Assembly: GCA_013397795.1 (NCBI GenBank) | Contig: VZTJ01004745.1 | Coordinates: 31,365 to 95,364, forward strand | Origin: Orthonyx spaldingii | Lineage: Eukaryota; Chordata; Aves; Passeriformes; Orthonychidae | Length of the DNA stretch: 64,000 nt | Direction of reading: 5' to 3' | Program-made: the position numbers and the translations under genes | The notes under the pieces: model-generated | Databases searched by the model: none | What the model was told of the DNA's origin: nothing | Seen by the model: the letters and a program-made list of their open reading frames with translations, nothing else | Shown here: one piece after another, positions 39,601-49,470 of the stretch | Layout: each line of letters begins with the position of its first letter | Numbering within the stretch: the stretch's first letter is position 1

Positions 39601-42485
39601 CAGGGATTAAATCGGGCCTTGGGGACATGCTGAGACACTTTTCTCTTAACAAAATGACGTGGGGAAGGGCACATAGAGCAGGAGTGCTGCATTTTAACCT
39701 CTTCATCACATGGAGGTTCCTCCCCAAACTCCCCTCGGGAGAGGACACCATCAGCCATAGTAACATTGGAAGGTGATCAGGAAACAGTTCAAGCTAAAGC
39801 ACTTTCTTCACTTGTTTCTGAGGTGATGTGGTCATTCTGCACCTGCTGCTCTCCTGTCCAGAACCCAGCTTACAAGACCCAGGAAAATAATATTTGCCAT
39901 CTTGATTCTCCTAAACACATGCAGCATATCAGAGGCTGAACTAGTATTTCCTCCACTCCCCACTTCCATCCTACAAACAAATCCACCCCAAGCCCCCAGT
40001 TTTGCTTTTCCACACAAACAATTAGTGTTTCACCAGTGGGACTGTGCAGTTTTTCAATTGTGGCTGTTATTACTTTACTGTAAGTGGAATAAATACCTGT
40101 AGCACATCTGCCCTCTCAACACCACCGTGCAGTTAGTCCATGACAAAGCTGGCAAAGACAATAACAACCTGCTTATTAAAAACAGGCATAACAAGGCTAA
40201 AAAAAGGTGGGGAAACAGAGAAATTTTCATGTCACAAGCTCAGACCTCCCCACTTATCAAAAAAAGAGAAGCCACTTGGTTGAAGTGCTTTCCTCCAGGC
40301 CAGGTCTGATAAGGCTGCTGGGAGGTAGTGCTGACTCACCATGAGCTAAGGGGAAACAGGCACTGATTAGGAACTGCAAATACATGCCATAAAACAACAG
40401 GAACTTTCAAGCAAAATGTGTATTTTGGGGTTTTTTCCACTTAATCCTCACCTATCACCACAGCAATGACCAAACCTTCTTGAACACCAAGACCCTGCTC
40501 TCAGCCTTCCTCCCAGCTTCCTGCTCCTCCTTTAACGCAGCTGAGCACTCAAAGGATTTCATGGAAGTTATTGGTGGAGAAGTGACAGAAGGCAGCACCA
40601 GGCACTAGAGAGATCACGTTTTGGTGTTTTTCTAATGCAACAGAACATCAATAAGCACCAAAACTGGGACCGGTGTGCAACAGATCTGCCTAAGCAAGCC
40701 ATGTATTCTATTACTCACAGGGGCAATCCTGCTGAGTTAAATATTTTAATGGATATGTTTACCTGTGGATTTGTAAATATAACGTGTACTTAAACTGTAA
40801 AAGCCTTGACAATAATACCTCACATTGACCTGGCTGGCACCTCCCTTGGGAAAAAAAAAAAACCAAAACCAAAACGACAGCCCAGCTTTTATTTTTAAAT
40901 TTATGGCAGCCCTAAACAAGCTTTCAATGACAAGGGACAAAACTTACTGTACACAGGGATGGCTTTTCAGTGCACTTGTGTAGAGGTATCTCACAGGGAG
41001 ACAGAGGCAGCCAAGGAGAGTGAACATTACCCTGGCCAAGCGAACCAGCCCAAGAAACTCAAATACCAAGTGAACAGACATGTTACAGAGCAGGAATTAA
41101 ATCAGAATGCTTAACAGCTGTAGTCTGAGTTAAATAGTGGCTATATTTATAACACAAAGCTTTCAGACTTCCAACATTAACTAAAAGAGGTCAATCTCAG
41201 GAAAATAAGGACTAGAAAGCTGTAAAAAAATACAATCATTTCTGAAAAAAAATCTAGGTTAAACAAAACATAAGAGATACCTGAGTACCATCACTAACCA
41301 AAAATATTACATAAAGGGGGCTAAAGATGTCCTAAATCCATTAGCCAAGGATAGCAGAAATATTTATACCCCAAAATAATTACTAACAGTGTGAAAACTT
41401 TTGCTCCTCTTTCCCTAGGTGACAGAGTACCAAACTACAGGGACTCAGCCCAGGGCTCAGTGAAGGGACATGTATCAATTCACAGGAGCACCAACAACTG
41501 CTCATGGTTTACCACGCACATCTCATCTTCCCATACCCTGAGCATCAGGCAAAGGAAATGGTAATTAAGAGAAAGTCAAACTAATGATCCTGCCAAGCCC
41601 TCCACAGCACCCATTGGTCACATCACACCTGGTAAGACCAGCAGAGACCAAAACAACCAGCAAGACCCTGTACAGCCTTTGCTGCTCCTTTTGGTCCGGA
41701 TTAATTCTCCTCCCACTTTCTAAAGTAAATTAAATTCTCCAGCTCCCTCAACTCTCTTCAACACCAACACTGGCATTGGCATGAACCAAATGCAGCTGGA
41801 TTTGGCCTCCGCTGTATAACAATAAACTGAAAAGCACCTTTGCTAAGCAACATTCCAAGAGCTGGGAATCAAAGGGGAAATAACCATAAAACACTCTGCT
41901 CTGAAGGGGAGGGAAAGGCAAAATTCAAGTAATTATTTACACACACTGAAGAAAACCTGGAGCTGCAGAGATGAAGCCAAGGCAGGACCATTATCGGTCA
42001 GGAACAATTTAGCCTTGGCCAGACCAGCAAATAAACATGTCAGGAATACACATGCCAGCATGACAGGCAAGAGCAGCTAAACCCAAATCCAAAACAGTTG
42101 CTAGATAACAAGAACCTGTTCCTGCTTGCTTTTTTCCAAAGCCTGTCCCAATGCTGTGCCTGTACATGTTCAAACTGGAAATTCCTCTTTCCAATGGGCA
42201 ACTTAAATTCCCTAACTTCTACGTCTAACAGGCATAAATAATATCAATAATAAAATCAATGAGTCACCCTGAGCTGGGAAAGGGGGAACATTTAGAGCTT
42301 ACACAAAAGATTCTCCTACCACACACTGTGCATTTATTCACCCTCAATTAATCCAGGAACAAACATTTTTTCCAGCTCTGCAGCATAAGGTGGTTGCATG
42401 CTAAGGTGGCTGCTTACCTCTCCATCAGCTTCTCCTTATCCCAGTTGAAATGGCTAAGCAGTATTCGAGTGATAGTCGCTGGATT
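15516..42485 (-). CDS. ARIH1: ARIH1, RBR-type E3 ubiquitin ligase (exons 2-14; 5' end outside window)
   Basis: Thirteen exons read right to left and join in frame into 1299 coding bases: 432 residues plus a TGA stop. They correspond to human residues 126-557, and by my recall of the human protein I see only one difference (Ser for Pro at 185). ARIH1 takes ubiquitin from UBE2L3-type E2s onto RING2 Cys357 and works with neddylated cullin-RING ligases to place the first ubiquitin on their substrates, in cytosol and nucleus. In order the exons encode the UBA-like segment, RING1 (Cys186-Cys236), IBR (Cys269-Cys317), RING2 (Cys344-Cys375) and the Ariadne domain. The autoinhibitory residues Phe430, Glu431 and Glu503 are present. 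Every intron is GT-AG and every exon phase fits its neighbour. Exon 1 is missing only because the window ends inside intron 1. Confidence 0.98.
15601..18202 (-). other. ARIH1: ARIH1 intron 13
   Basis: 2.6 kb with no exon-like segment beyond its borders. It contains one short antisense CR1 tail at 16036-16155. The open frames are unsupported. Confidence 0.85.
16036..16155 (+). mobile_element. CR1 LINE 3' tail, short
   Basis: Reads ctggaagtgttcaaggccag, ggtctagtggaaggtgttcc and cccttccaacccaaacta in CR1 sense order, about 120 bp. Antisense to ARIH1. Confidence 0.92.
18203..18315 (-). CDS. ARIH1: ARIH1 exon 13 (Ariadne domain, middle)
   Basis: 113 bp, 37 codons plus two bases, human residues 493-529 and part of Arg530. 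It starts [20 protein letters not shown]. Glu503, the third residue used for autoinhibition in human ARIH1, is present. Acceptor ttacag, donor gtttgt. Read-through past this non-optimal donor would meet an early stop. Confidence 0.97.
18316..18748 (-). other. ARIH1: ARIH1 intron 12
   Basis: 433-bp intron, about one third of which is a CR1 tail in gene orientation (18424-18572). Confidence 0.9.
18424..18572 (-). mobile_element. CR1 LINE 3' tail
   Basis: Reverse-orientation CR1: tcacagaattcccagtggga, then ccttccactagaccaggttg, then cttccagggatggggcagcc. In gene orientation within the 433-bp intron 12. Confidence 0.9.
18749..19009 (-). CDS. ARIH1: ARIH1 exon 12 (Ariadne domain, first part)
   Basis: 261 bp, exactly 87 codons, human residues 406-492, the largest coding exon in the window. 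It starts [20 protein letters not shown] and encodes long helices of the Ariadne domain, which folds back over RING2 and holds it inactive. The autoinhibition pair Phe430-Glu431 is present in LRFEH. Acceptor acacag, donor gtagga. Confidence 0.98.
19010..19757 (-). other. ARIH1: ARIH1 intron 11
   Basis: 748 bp, A/T-rich towards exon 11. Nothing beyond splice signals is recognised. Confidence 0.9.
19758..19815 (-). CDS. ARIH1: ARIH1 exon 11 (RING2 to Ariadne linker)
   Basis: 58 bp, one split base plus 19 codons, YNCNRYNEDDAKAARDAQE, human residues 387-405, including Cys389. Acceptor ttacag, donor gtgagt. Only 98 bp of intron separates it from exon 10, the shortest intron seen here. Confidence 0.97.
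19914..20044 (-). CDS. ARIH1: ARIH1 exon 10 (catalytic RING2)
   Basis: 131 bp, 43 codons plus two bases, human residues 343-385 and part of Trp386. It holds the whole catalytic module: Cys344 and Cys347 in ECPKCHV, active-site Cys357 in GGCNHMVC, Cys362, Cys367, Cys372 and Cys375 in CKAEFCWVC, and His382. The catalytic Cys357 codon is intact, so the ligase should be active. Acceptor ggacag, donor gtgagt. Confidence 0.98.
20045..26543 (-). other. ARIH1: ARIH1 intron 9
   Basis: 6.5 kb, separating the catalytic RING2 exon from the exons before it. It holds one near-complete CR1 tail (22055-22367). GC-richer patches occur near 21650-21800 and 24880-25060, but I see no exon or known element in them. 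Confidence 0.85.
22055..22367 (+). mobile_element. CR1 LINE 3' tail
   Basis: Begins acccttccagtgcctgaagg and runs through gacaagggggaatggcttcc, ggcacagggtgcccagagca and ggtccttccaacccaaacc to a terminal ttccatgattcca. Antisense to ARIH1. Confidence 0.94.
26544..26615 (-). CDS. ARIH1: ARIH1 exon 9 (IBR-RING2 linker)
   Basis: 72 bp, exactly 24 codons, human residues 319-342. It starts WLKKWIKKCDDDSETSNWIA and ends in ANTK. Phase 0 at both ends. Acceptor tgacag, donor gtgaga. This linker must move for E2-to-RING2 ubiquitin transfer. Confidence 0.97.
26893..27234 (+). mobile_element. CR1 LINE 3' tail
   Basis: CR1 sense blocks in order: ggggtgacctaattgtggcc, gtacctgaaaggaggctaca, ggggaatggcttcctgctac and ggtcccttccaacccaaacc. 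About 340 bp, antisense to ARIH1. Confidence 0.94.
27513..27576 (+). mobile_element. CR1 extreme 3' end fragment
   Basis: Short match to the CR1 terminus: tcaatgatccctgggggtcc followed by tctatggttctatgg, the terminal octamer repeat. Confidence 0.75.
27676..27718 (-). CDS. ARIH1: ARIH1 exon 8 (IBR domain, end)
   Basis: Small 43-bp exon: one split base plus 14 codons, FNCGENWHDPVKCK, human residues 305-318. It completes Cys304 and supplies the last IBR ligands Cys307, His312 and Cys317. Acceptor ttacag, donor gtgagc. Confidence 0.97.
27719..28213 (-). other. ARIH1: ARIH1 intron 7
   Basis: 495-bp intron, about half of it one antisense CR1 tail (27880-28142). Confidence 0.88.
27880..28142 (+). 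mobile_element. CR1 LINE 3' tail, older copy
   Basis: CR1 blocks gaacaagggggaatgacttc, ttctttactttgagagttgt, tgagacactgaaactggttt and gggatagtggaaggtgtccc, with many substitutions. Antisense to ARIH1, in intron 7. Confidence 0.92.
28214..28320 (-). CDS. ARIH1: ARIH1 exon 7 (IBR domain, first part)
   Basis: 107 bp, 35 codons plus two bases, human residues 269-303 and part of Cys304. It carries CNRLLKWCPAPDCHHVV and later CKCGRQF, giving IBR Cys269, Cys276, Cys281, Cys297 and Cys299. Acceptor ttcacag, donor gtgaga. A CR1 tail ends less than 100 bp downstream of the donor. Confidence 0.97.
28321..29010 (-). other. ARIH1: ARIH1 intron 6
   Basis: 690 bp, A/T-rich, with no repeat or exon recognised. 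Confidence 0.88.
29011..29077 (-). CDS. ARIH1: ARIH1 exon 6 (RING1-IBR linker helix)
   Basis: 67 bp, one split base plus 22 codons, human residues 247-268. It encodes [20 protein letters not shown] plus two residues, the helical linker before the IBR domain, with no zinc ligand. Acceptor ccacag, donor gtgagt. Confidence 0.97.
29078..32009 (-). other. ARIH1: ARIH1 intron 5
   Basis: 2.9 kb, A/T-rich, with an alternating TA stretch near 29270-29290 and a T14 run near 30247-30260. No coding or transposon signature is seen. Confidence 0.85.
32010..32065 (-). CDS. ARIH1: ARIH1 exon 5 (end of RING1)
   Basis: 56 bp, 18 codons plus two bases, human residues 228-245 and part of Met246. TISCPAHGCDILVDDNTV supplies the last RING1 zinc ligands, Cys231 and Cys236. 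Acceptor tttcag, donor gtaagt. Confidence 0.97.
32066..32416 (-). other. ARIH1: ARIH1 intron 4
   Basis: 351 bp. Nothing beyond the splice signals is seen. Confidence 0.9.
32417..32509 (-). CDS. ARIH1: ARIH1 exon 4 (RING1 core)
   Basis: 93 bp, exactly 31 codons, human residues 197-227. It contains the central RING1 ligands in CGHKFCMQCW (Cys203, His205, Cys208, Cys211), then SEYLTTKIMEEGMGQ. Acceptor ttgcag, donor gtaaaa. Phase 0 at both ends, so skipping would keep the frame but destroy RING1. Confidence 0.97.
35262..35356 (+). mobile_element. CR1 3' end fragment
   Basis: About 95 bp matching a CR1 subfamily terminus: gaggctggactcgatgatcc, gtgggcctgttccagctcaa and the end ccatgatcctatgattctg. 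Confidence 0.85.
36224..36249. repeat. Perfect 13-bp tandem duplication
   Basis: attttgtagcgtt occurs twice in a row, 0.28 kb from exon 3 on the intron 3 side. Probably a replication-slippage product. Confidence 0.9.
36531..36675 (-). CDS. ARIH1: ARIH1 exon 3 (UBA-like end, linker, start of RING1)
   Basis: 145 bp, one split base plus 48 codons, human residues 148-196. It starts YFDGNLEKLF, passes through the basic linker KKSRTR and ends in the first zinc ligands of RING1, CQICYLNYPNS. That gives Cys186, the E2-contacting Ile188 and Cys189. The residue before Cys186 is Ser where I recall Pro in human. The donor is gtcagt, usable but weaker than its neighbours. Confidence 0.97.
36676..42417 (-). 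other. ARIH1: ARIH1 intron 2
   Basis: 5.7 kb of A/T-rich sequence with no recognisable repeat, exon or RNA gene. Confidence 0.82.
42418..42485 (-). CDS. ARIH1: ARIH1 exon 2 (UBA-like region)
   Basis: 68 bp encoding 22 residues plus two bases, beginning NPATITRILLSHFNWDKEKL and equal to human residues 126-147. This is the core of the UBA-like domain, which in ARIH1 binds NEDD8 on neddylated cullins. The acceptor is a pyrimidine tract ending ctccag and the donor is gtaagc. It is the first coding exon in the window, and the intron before it runs off the right edge. Confidence 0.97.
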
Positions 42486-45400
42486 CTGGAGAAAGAAGAG
42501 AAAAACAATCAATAATTGAGTAATCAAGCTGGAGTGAGAACACCAAGCAGAGCTTTGAATAGGCAAAAGGAAAATCAGGGTGTCTGATAACATCATCTGT
42601 TCAGACAATACATGTTTACTGGCATGGACTGGGAAACAGCTGGACTTGACAGATAGACACATTTTAAAGAAAAAAAACCCCAACTCCATAAATCCAAGCA
42701 TCTATATAAAATGAGAATTTGGTTGAAGATTTAAGGACCAGAATAATTACAGTTACCACAGTGCCAACATCTCCACATACAGCATGCCAACAAAACAATG
42801 CAATTCCAGTATGTCTGCAAAATGCAGGAAGGGTTGATTTCCACCCATCATACCCATTGTTGCCACAACCTCCACACTACCTGCAGAGCAAGAATATTCC
42901 AGCCCTGACCATCATAACACTTGGGCTGAAAACTCTCCCAGAACACAACTGGCTGCCAGTGCAAGAAGACAAAGTCCTTGGAAGACCCCAGATGTTCCTG
43001 AAGCACCATGAAATCCAGAAAACACTCATGGAGCCGTACAGCTAAGGAAAGAAATATAGCCTAGAAAGGTCAGAAAGAAGATGGAACATAACAGCTGATT
43101 TTCACTTGTGTACAAGTTTTTCTTCCAACTAGATCAGTATCATCAGCCAAGAGTTTGATTATATGAGAAACACACCAGACCATATGGCTTCTGTTACACA
43201 CCAGAACCACGTTTCAGCTCCCCAAATCCACTCTCTGGGCTCAGTTTCAGGACCATTTACATGCAAAGGAGACAAGAGCAGAGCCCTGAGAGCGGCTGTG
43301 AGTACTTTGCCATTTGACACCAAAATGGAAGTTTGCCTCAGGGCCAATGTTCAATGGACGCTCTGAAGCTGTTGAAAAGTAGGACATAAACCAGCAATGT
43401 GATTTCCTGAGCCCTGGAGCTACAGCCACAACCTGATGATGCTAAAAGCCAATGCTGTCACCCACGGCAGCCATCCCACCCCATTCGTGCATCTCCTGCC
43501 CTCACCAGTCCATACCACTACAGCCATTTTATACTGCAAATGCTGGCTCACAACCTGAGCTTCTCTGTTTCTTTAGGTTGTTTTTTTCATGGAATCAGTT
43601 CTCCAATCTATTTGATTGCCTGACCACACAAACAGCTGCATTAGCGCAAGGGGAGAGCAGGACAGCCTCTTTCACCACCAACACCAACAAAACCTTCACT
43701 GATACAAAGCCCTCGGGTGACAGTGTAATAAGCACAAAGAACCAGTCTTGTGGTTTATACTATAAAAAGTGACACTCCTTCTCCAGCCTGTTCTGACTCT
43801 TGTTAATGCCAGCACAGATTGTTTAAGGCCAAACCAAGAATTTTTTCCAGCTTAAAAAGCCCATGTGAAAAGCAGCTTTAGAGAGGCTAGACCAGATCCC
43901 TGATCCAGTCCCTGTGAAGCCCCATAAACAGCTGGAACAGCAGATCTACACAGCATGGGGCAGAAGATACCAGAAATGGGTATTGCCCAACGCTGCATGG
44001 CGACAACGTGGTTCTGGTCCACCTCTGAACCAGGCTCCCAGAGGACAGGGATCCAAGCTCTTCCCTGCAGCCACACCAGGTGCCTGGCTGACAACCACAT
44101 GTCACCAGCTCTCTGACAGCATCCATCCCTCATCCAGCCCTGCAGAGGGGAGCCAGCAGCTCAGCTCTTTCAAGTCAGTCCTGCCAACAAGAAGCTCTAT
44201 GGGAATTTAAGGGTCTCCTTCACCAAAAGGCTCCTCCAGCAGCCTCTTTCGAGGTTTAGTTTCTGATTTTTCCAGGTTATTTTGTATTTGGGTCTCCACA
44301 ACATGCTTTGCTGTAACTCTATCTGTATTATGTAGCAGTACCTAAAGGAGCTCTTAAAAGCTCACTTAGACACAATTCCTAGAGCAATTTAATCAAAGAT
44401 GAAAATATACCTTAGTAAATAAACCAATCTTATCCCTAGATTATCTTGGTTATGATACCAGCCTCTGTAATTCTCCACTTATGAATTTCAGGCAGCAAAG
44501 CACACAGCTCTTCAACACGAGGAGTCTTCACTCAGCGCAGAGATCCACCAGATGTACAGAGAAACAGAATTTTCTTCATTTCTCAAGCAAAGGCATTGAG
44601 AGGGCTTTAATTAAAATCAGCCTGAAGTCTTGTCCTACCTTCTGCCACAGCAGCCCACTTGGCCACTTATGAAGGTTTCTGGGAATACCTATTAATCACT
44701 TAATAGGCTAAGAGGCAGCTGAGGTAGTGGTCTGGCTAACTTTTTAAAAAGACAGAAGGTTTCCCCTGCACTGAAGGAAAAGTTATGGTACATGGATAAG
44801 AAACTCCAACGGTCCGCAGTGATTATTAAGTAGAACAAGGCTGATCCAGCAAATACCACTCCCCAAAGGACATGTGGTTGGACAGGGCAAGAGGGTTTCA
44901 TTTGTGGCTTCTCTATTTTCACAACACACAGGCACTGCAGCTTTCCAGAAGTTTCCCTAAGTCAGAGCCCCCAGGTATCCCAGCACTGCAAGGTCAGGGT
45001 ACAAAATGGGACGTTATTTAAGATTATACTATTGGCTTGGTGTACTATCACCTTCTCCTGGCTTGCTGGGCTCCAGCTTCCTCCAGCACTGTTGGTTGAA
45101 CATTTAAAAAAGAAAAGAAACACCAGTAGCATGACAAGCTCCCACCACAAAAAGCTGGGCTGCCTGCTTTCACTGCCTGCCACATCCCAGATGTAGCATT
45201 CAAACTTTCCCTGGCTGTTTCCCGGATACAGAAGGCAAGGATTAACACAGCCCTGCCCTTGCTCATCTCTGGACAGGGATACAATCTGAGCTGGCGGCAC
45301 ACAGGGAGCACAGAGACTGGGAGGGAGGCAGATAAGGGACAAACCCGAGTTAAACACAAATGCTGAAAGTTCTGGCATGAAGGATTGCACCAGTCTAAGA

Positions 45401-45789
45401 CCAGGCACACCATCGTGGAACAGCTGTTCCATGGGAACAGCTCACATGCACACACTTCCCTCACAACTATTCCGGAGCAGTGCTGGAGGAGTCGACCACA
45501 GCATTCTCCCCAGTGAGAGCTGTCTCCTGTACCTTGGGCACACAGGGTTAAAACACCACCAAAATAATGTGGTATCTCAACACCAGTTCTACTCCAGCCT
45601 CCCACCAACCCTCAGCCATTGCTTTGGACACTCACGCTGCAAAAATTACTGGAATATGCAAATACCGGGTTGGACAACACTGTCAGATGCTCTGTTCTGC
45701 CTCCTCGTTTGGCACTCAGGATTATTTCCTACGACTGACACCACACAGATTAGTTATGAACAGGCTCCACTGCAGCTCAGATAGGATTA

Positions 45790-46075
45790 CTCCCCAGGCT
45801 GCGAGAGTGCGCTCCTACTCAGGCTGTTTTCTGTTTACAGAGACGAATTTTCCTATGGAAAGCATCCGGGAATGGACGGTGAGCAAGGGAACAGCCAACA
45901 CGTTCTCCTGCAAACGTGGTCTGATGAAAGCCGAAACAGCAGGTCTCGCTTACAGCAGCCTCCTATTAAATTTTACATGTCGGAGCCGAGGCGGACTGCC
46001 TGGAGCCGAGGGCAGCGAGCTGTTGATATCCAGATATGAACAAATCCGAGAAAAGCAGCCATTTTGTTGAAATTC
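45790..46075. promoter_or_regulatory. CpG-enriched patch with YY1 site in ARIH1 intron 1
   Basis: In A/T-rich intron this stretch has clustered CpGs (agacgaatt, atccgggaatggacgg, aaacgtgg, gtcggagccgaggcgg). It ends with gcagccatttt at 46055-46065, a full match to the extended YY1 consensus in reverse. A plus-strand segment 45841-45878 is bounded by a good acceptor (ctgtttacag) and a gtgagc donor. It could be an enhancer or a non-coding RNA exon; this is inference. Confidence 0.35.
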
Positions 46076-49000
46076 TCCGGGCAGTTCAAAAGATTCCCTA
46101 ACAAAACACTCTGAATAAAGCTCTGCCCATAGGAAACACCCTCAGTCCTTCAGCAGGGATTTTTTTTTTGGGGGGAGGGGGGAAATAAAGCAACCAAGTC
46201 CCACATATGCTTCAAACAAATTCCACTCCACCACAGCTTTTCACTGGAGGTATTTACATTCACTATTCTTATCTATGCTGGCATGCTGCAGCATACCAAT
46301 GCAAGCAGGAGATACAGCAATAGGAAGCCCTCCAAAAGTCTGGACTTCAACACAGAAGCACTATTAATTCAAATAAAACTCCTTAATTTAATAGAATTTA
46401 ATTCAGCTGGAAGCTTCATCAGTGATAAGAGTCAGAATTCTTCTTGCTGTCAAAATAAGAAAGTATGAATCGGAAGGAAGACTCTGGATGCACTTAAATG
46501 CATAAATGAATTATAAATTAAATATTATTAGAACATTAGCTTGAATCAGAATTTCCAAGCAGCACAATTTGCTGAATGACAGTTGGGAGCACTTGATCCA
46601 TTCATGTTTCCATCCATCAAGATGAGCTGCACAGTTAATTCTTGGTGTTATTACCAAGAAAAGAACATTTTACAGTTGAGCCTCTCCTCACATGCTGGGA
46701 GTCAGCTCCTGGTTCAGTTTCAGTATTTACTACAAATAAAAACCATTTAAGAACAACTTAAGCTCAGTTCTCCAGCAAAATCCTTTCCCACCTCCTAGAG
46801 ACATGATATAGATAAATTCTTTGTTTCTTTCCATGTCATGGCTGGTTTTGTCTTCTACTCATGGCAGCCTCTGCATTCCAGCAGTTTTCATCCCAACTGC
46901 AGCATCGTCATCCCAGTAACAGAGGCTTTTACAGCAATAAAGGTTTGATGCTGCTCCCAGCTAGGTTTTCTACACAATTGCTTTGCACTTGTGAATCCAA
47001 GCAGATGCTCCAGAAACCCTGACTATGCCTAAGCCTCAGACCTCCGTACAGGGTTCAAACCTCAGCAATGTCCACTGCTGTATTCCATGGGGACACAAGA
47101 CTGGGTTTACATTCCCCAGCAGAAGGAAACCGATGGTTTCACACCAGCTGACAGGACTCAGGGTTTGGCTTGGTGAAGGAGCAAAGAGCCATCATAAGTT
47201 AATGCTGGTCTGAAGCCAAGCAGTACAAACATCTGCTCCAGTGAAGTGGCACCAGGGGACAGCTGTCACACCACCAGTGTAAATGTTTAACCAGCCAAAC
47301 CCCCGGTGTTTGCAATAGTAGAGCACCAAGTGGAAACTCCCGTTGCCCAGCATCTCCAAGGCTTGTCACATGCACACTGTGCCATGGGGGAAGCACTGAT
47401 AAAAAACCCACAGGTCACGTTTTATGGCAGCAGGGAGAGGAGGAGCAACCCCACCATGAGAGACTGTGACCAATATCACACACCAGGCACCAAATAGCTG
47501 CTTCATCACATAATAACTAAGGGGCACCAGCCCAAAATTCTGCAATAACCTGGTATCTGCTCCACTTGAAGCCTCTGCTCTTCACCTGCACCTCTCCCAG
47601 GTCCACACAGGTAATCTCAGATATAAAGATACAGCTAGAAAGTGTCTTAGATCAGCTTTTAACCTGCTAAAACACATCACAGTACAACCATCAGCAAAAG
47701 GTTTGCACTGTTCTGCAAGTGCACTGAGTGACCTTCATTTGTGGAGATCCATTCACATCCATTCTTCCAGGACACGATTACAAGAAATTTTACAAGCACA
47801 GAATCTCATTTCTAGCAGCTTAATAAAATTCCCAGGAAGCCAGCACAGATGAGACCCAAGTGTTGAGTACCTCCAGGACATGATCTCAAACTTGCTAGTT
47901 TTTAACTACCACCAACGGAGCACTCCGAGAAGCTGCTGGAAAACTTCAGTGTAATCTAATATTCCCTGGCTCGATTACAGCCAGAACATGAGACGGCTGC
48001 TGCAAGAAGAGGACAGCAGCTAAACGGATCAATCTGCCAACCCATCCATGCTCCCTCCCTCTGCCATCCCCTGGGTCTGGGAGAGAATCACACCATGGGA
48101 CGTGTCTGCCATTGGCCATCTCAGGGGTTACAGGGACAGCACAACACGCTGGTGGATCTCAGATACTTCTCATCTTCCATTAGCGATAATAACATCTAAT
48201 GTTAGAGATAATAACAACATCAGTACTGTGCATCCTCTGTACCCCACTGACGGGATGGTCTTTGCATCTTATATACTACTGAAGCCGTATTAGAAGAATT
48301 GAGTTAGAACTCTAAACCACCTGAAAATGTACCAGTTTCCTGCCATTTCCAAACAACTCCACAAGAAGCCAGGCTACTCCCTGTGACTGTTGTCATCTGC
48401 TGTCCTCCATCTGGCATTTGCTATATAATGGCAATATACAGCTTCCTATTAAACACATACAGAGCCTTTCAGCTTCAACACCGTTCATCTCCTTAGCTCC
48501 CTACATCTTTCTTCATCTCATTAACTTCCCTTCACACATCGTCTCCTAATTCTGAAAATTAAGTTTTACGGAGTTACTGCATTAGTACCATTACATGATG
48601 GCACCACATGGCAGCTTGATCTGATGATCTCCGTTTGTTGTTTAACTTACCTGCATTTTACTGACTGTTTCCAGCTCTGATGAACATACGTTCTTGTAGC
48701 AGGGGAAGGTAATAAAAAGCAACTTCAGTGAAAACTCTATTACTTCAGTTAATTGATTCAGGAGACAGAAATGAAGCCGTCAGCTGCTTTACATTTTCTC
48801 AGAGCCTTTTGGAAAGCTTTCAGGTTAATGATTAGGAGTTGCAACGAAGAGCCATTGTCTAACAGAGCTTTTAAAATCAGAAAAAAATACTAAAGCAACA
48901 ATTCCAGGATGAATTAGCACATTTGGAAATGCAAAAACTGAATTCACATTGTAATACTTCTAAATAAAAGAAGATGGCATGGATTCACCCTGTTGCTCTC

Positions 49001-49374
49001 AGACGACTGCAGAAGCTCCACCACCAACTCAACACAAATTAAAAATGACCAGGGAAGGCTTCTTCCAGCATTTCAGCTATGCTCACTTCCATAGCAGGAG
49101 AGCTAGGGTTTGATGGCAGGATGCAGAGAGATGTTAACCCTTACTTTATACATTTAGTCTGAAGAACACTTTGGTTTCTACTTCCTTTTGCTATAGTTCT
49201 GGAGTATAAAGTCAACCTTTAAAGAAGGACCCACAGGTCCTGAGCTGATGTTTTGCTGTCCACAACAGCACTATCACCCAAAGTATTTCTCTCTTCCTGG
49301 TGTCTCCCAGCACAAGAAATCCCAACATACAAGCAAGAGCTCAGCAAAGCTGGGTAGACAACACAAGCGCCAGC

Positions 49375-49470
49375 TCTGGTTTCCGGAGTCTCCGCTGAGC
49401 GACTGCAGCTGCCGTGCTGAGCACCGGAGCGGGAGCACATGGGTGCCGGTGTACGCTGCACAACGGCTCT
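49375..49470. promoter_or_regulatory. Small CpG-rich patch in ARIH1 intron 1
   Basis: About 95 bp with roughly nine CpGs (ttccggagtctccgctgagc, caccggagcgggagcacatg, gccggtgtacgctgcacaac) surrounded by CpG-poor DNA. It may be an intronic enhancer or old promoter remnant; no gene attaches to it. Confidence 0.25.

Noticed and set aside
47052..47061. tRNA B-box-like ggttcaaacc
   Set aside because: No A box, acceptor stem or cloverleaf could be formed around it.
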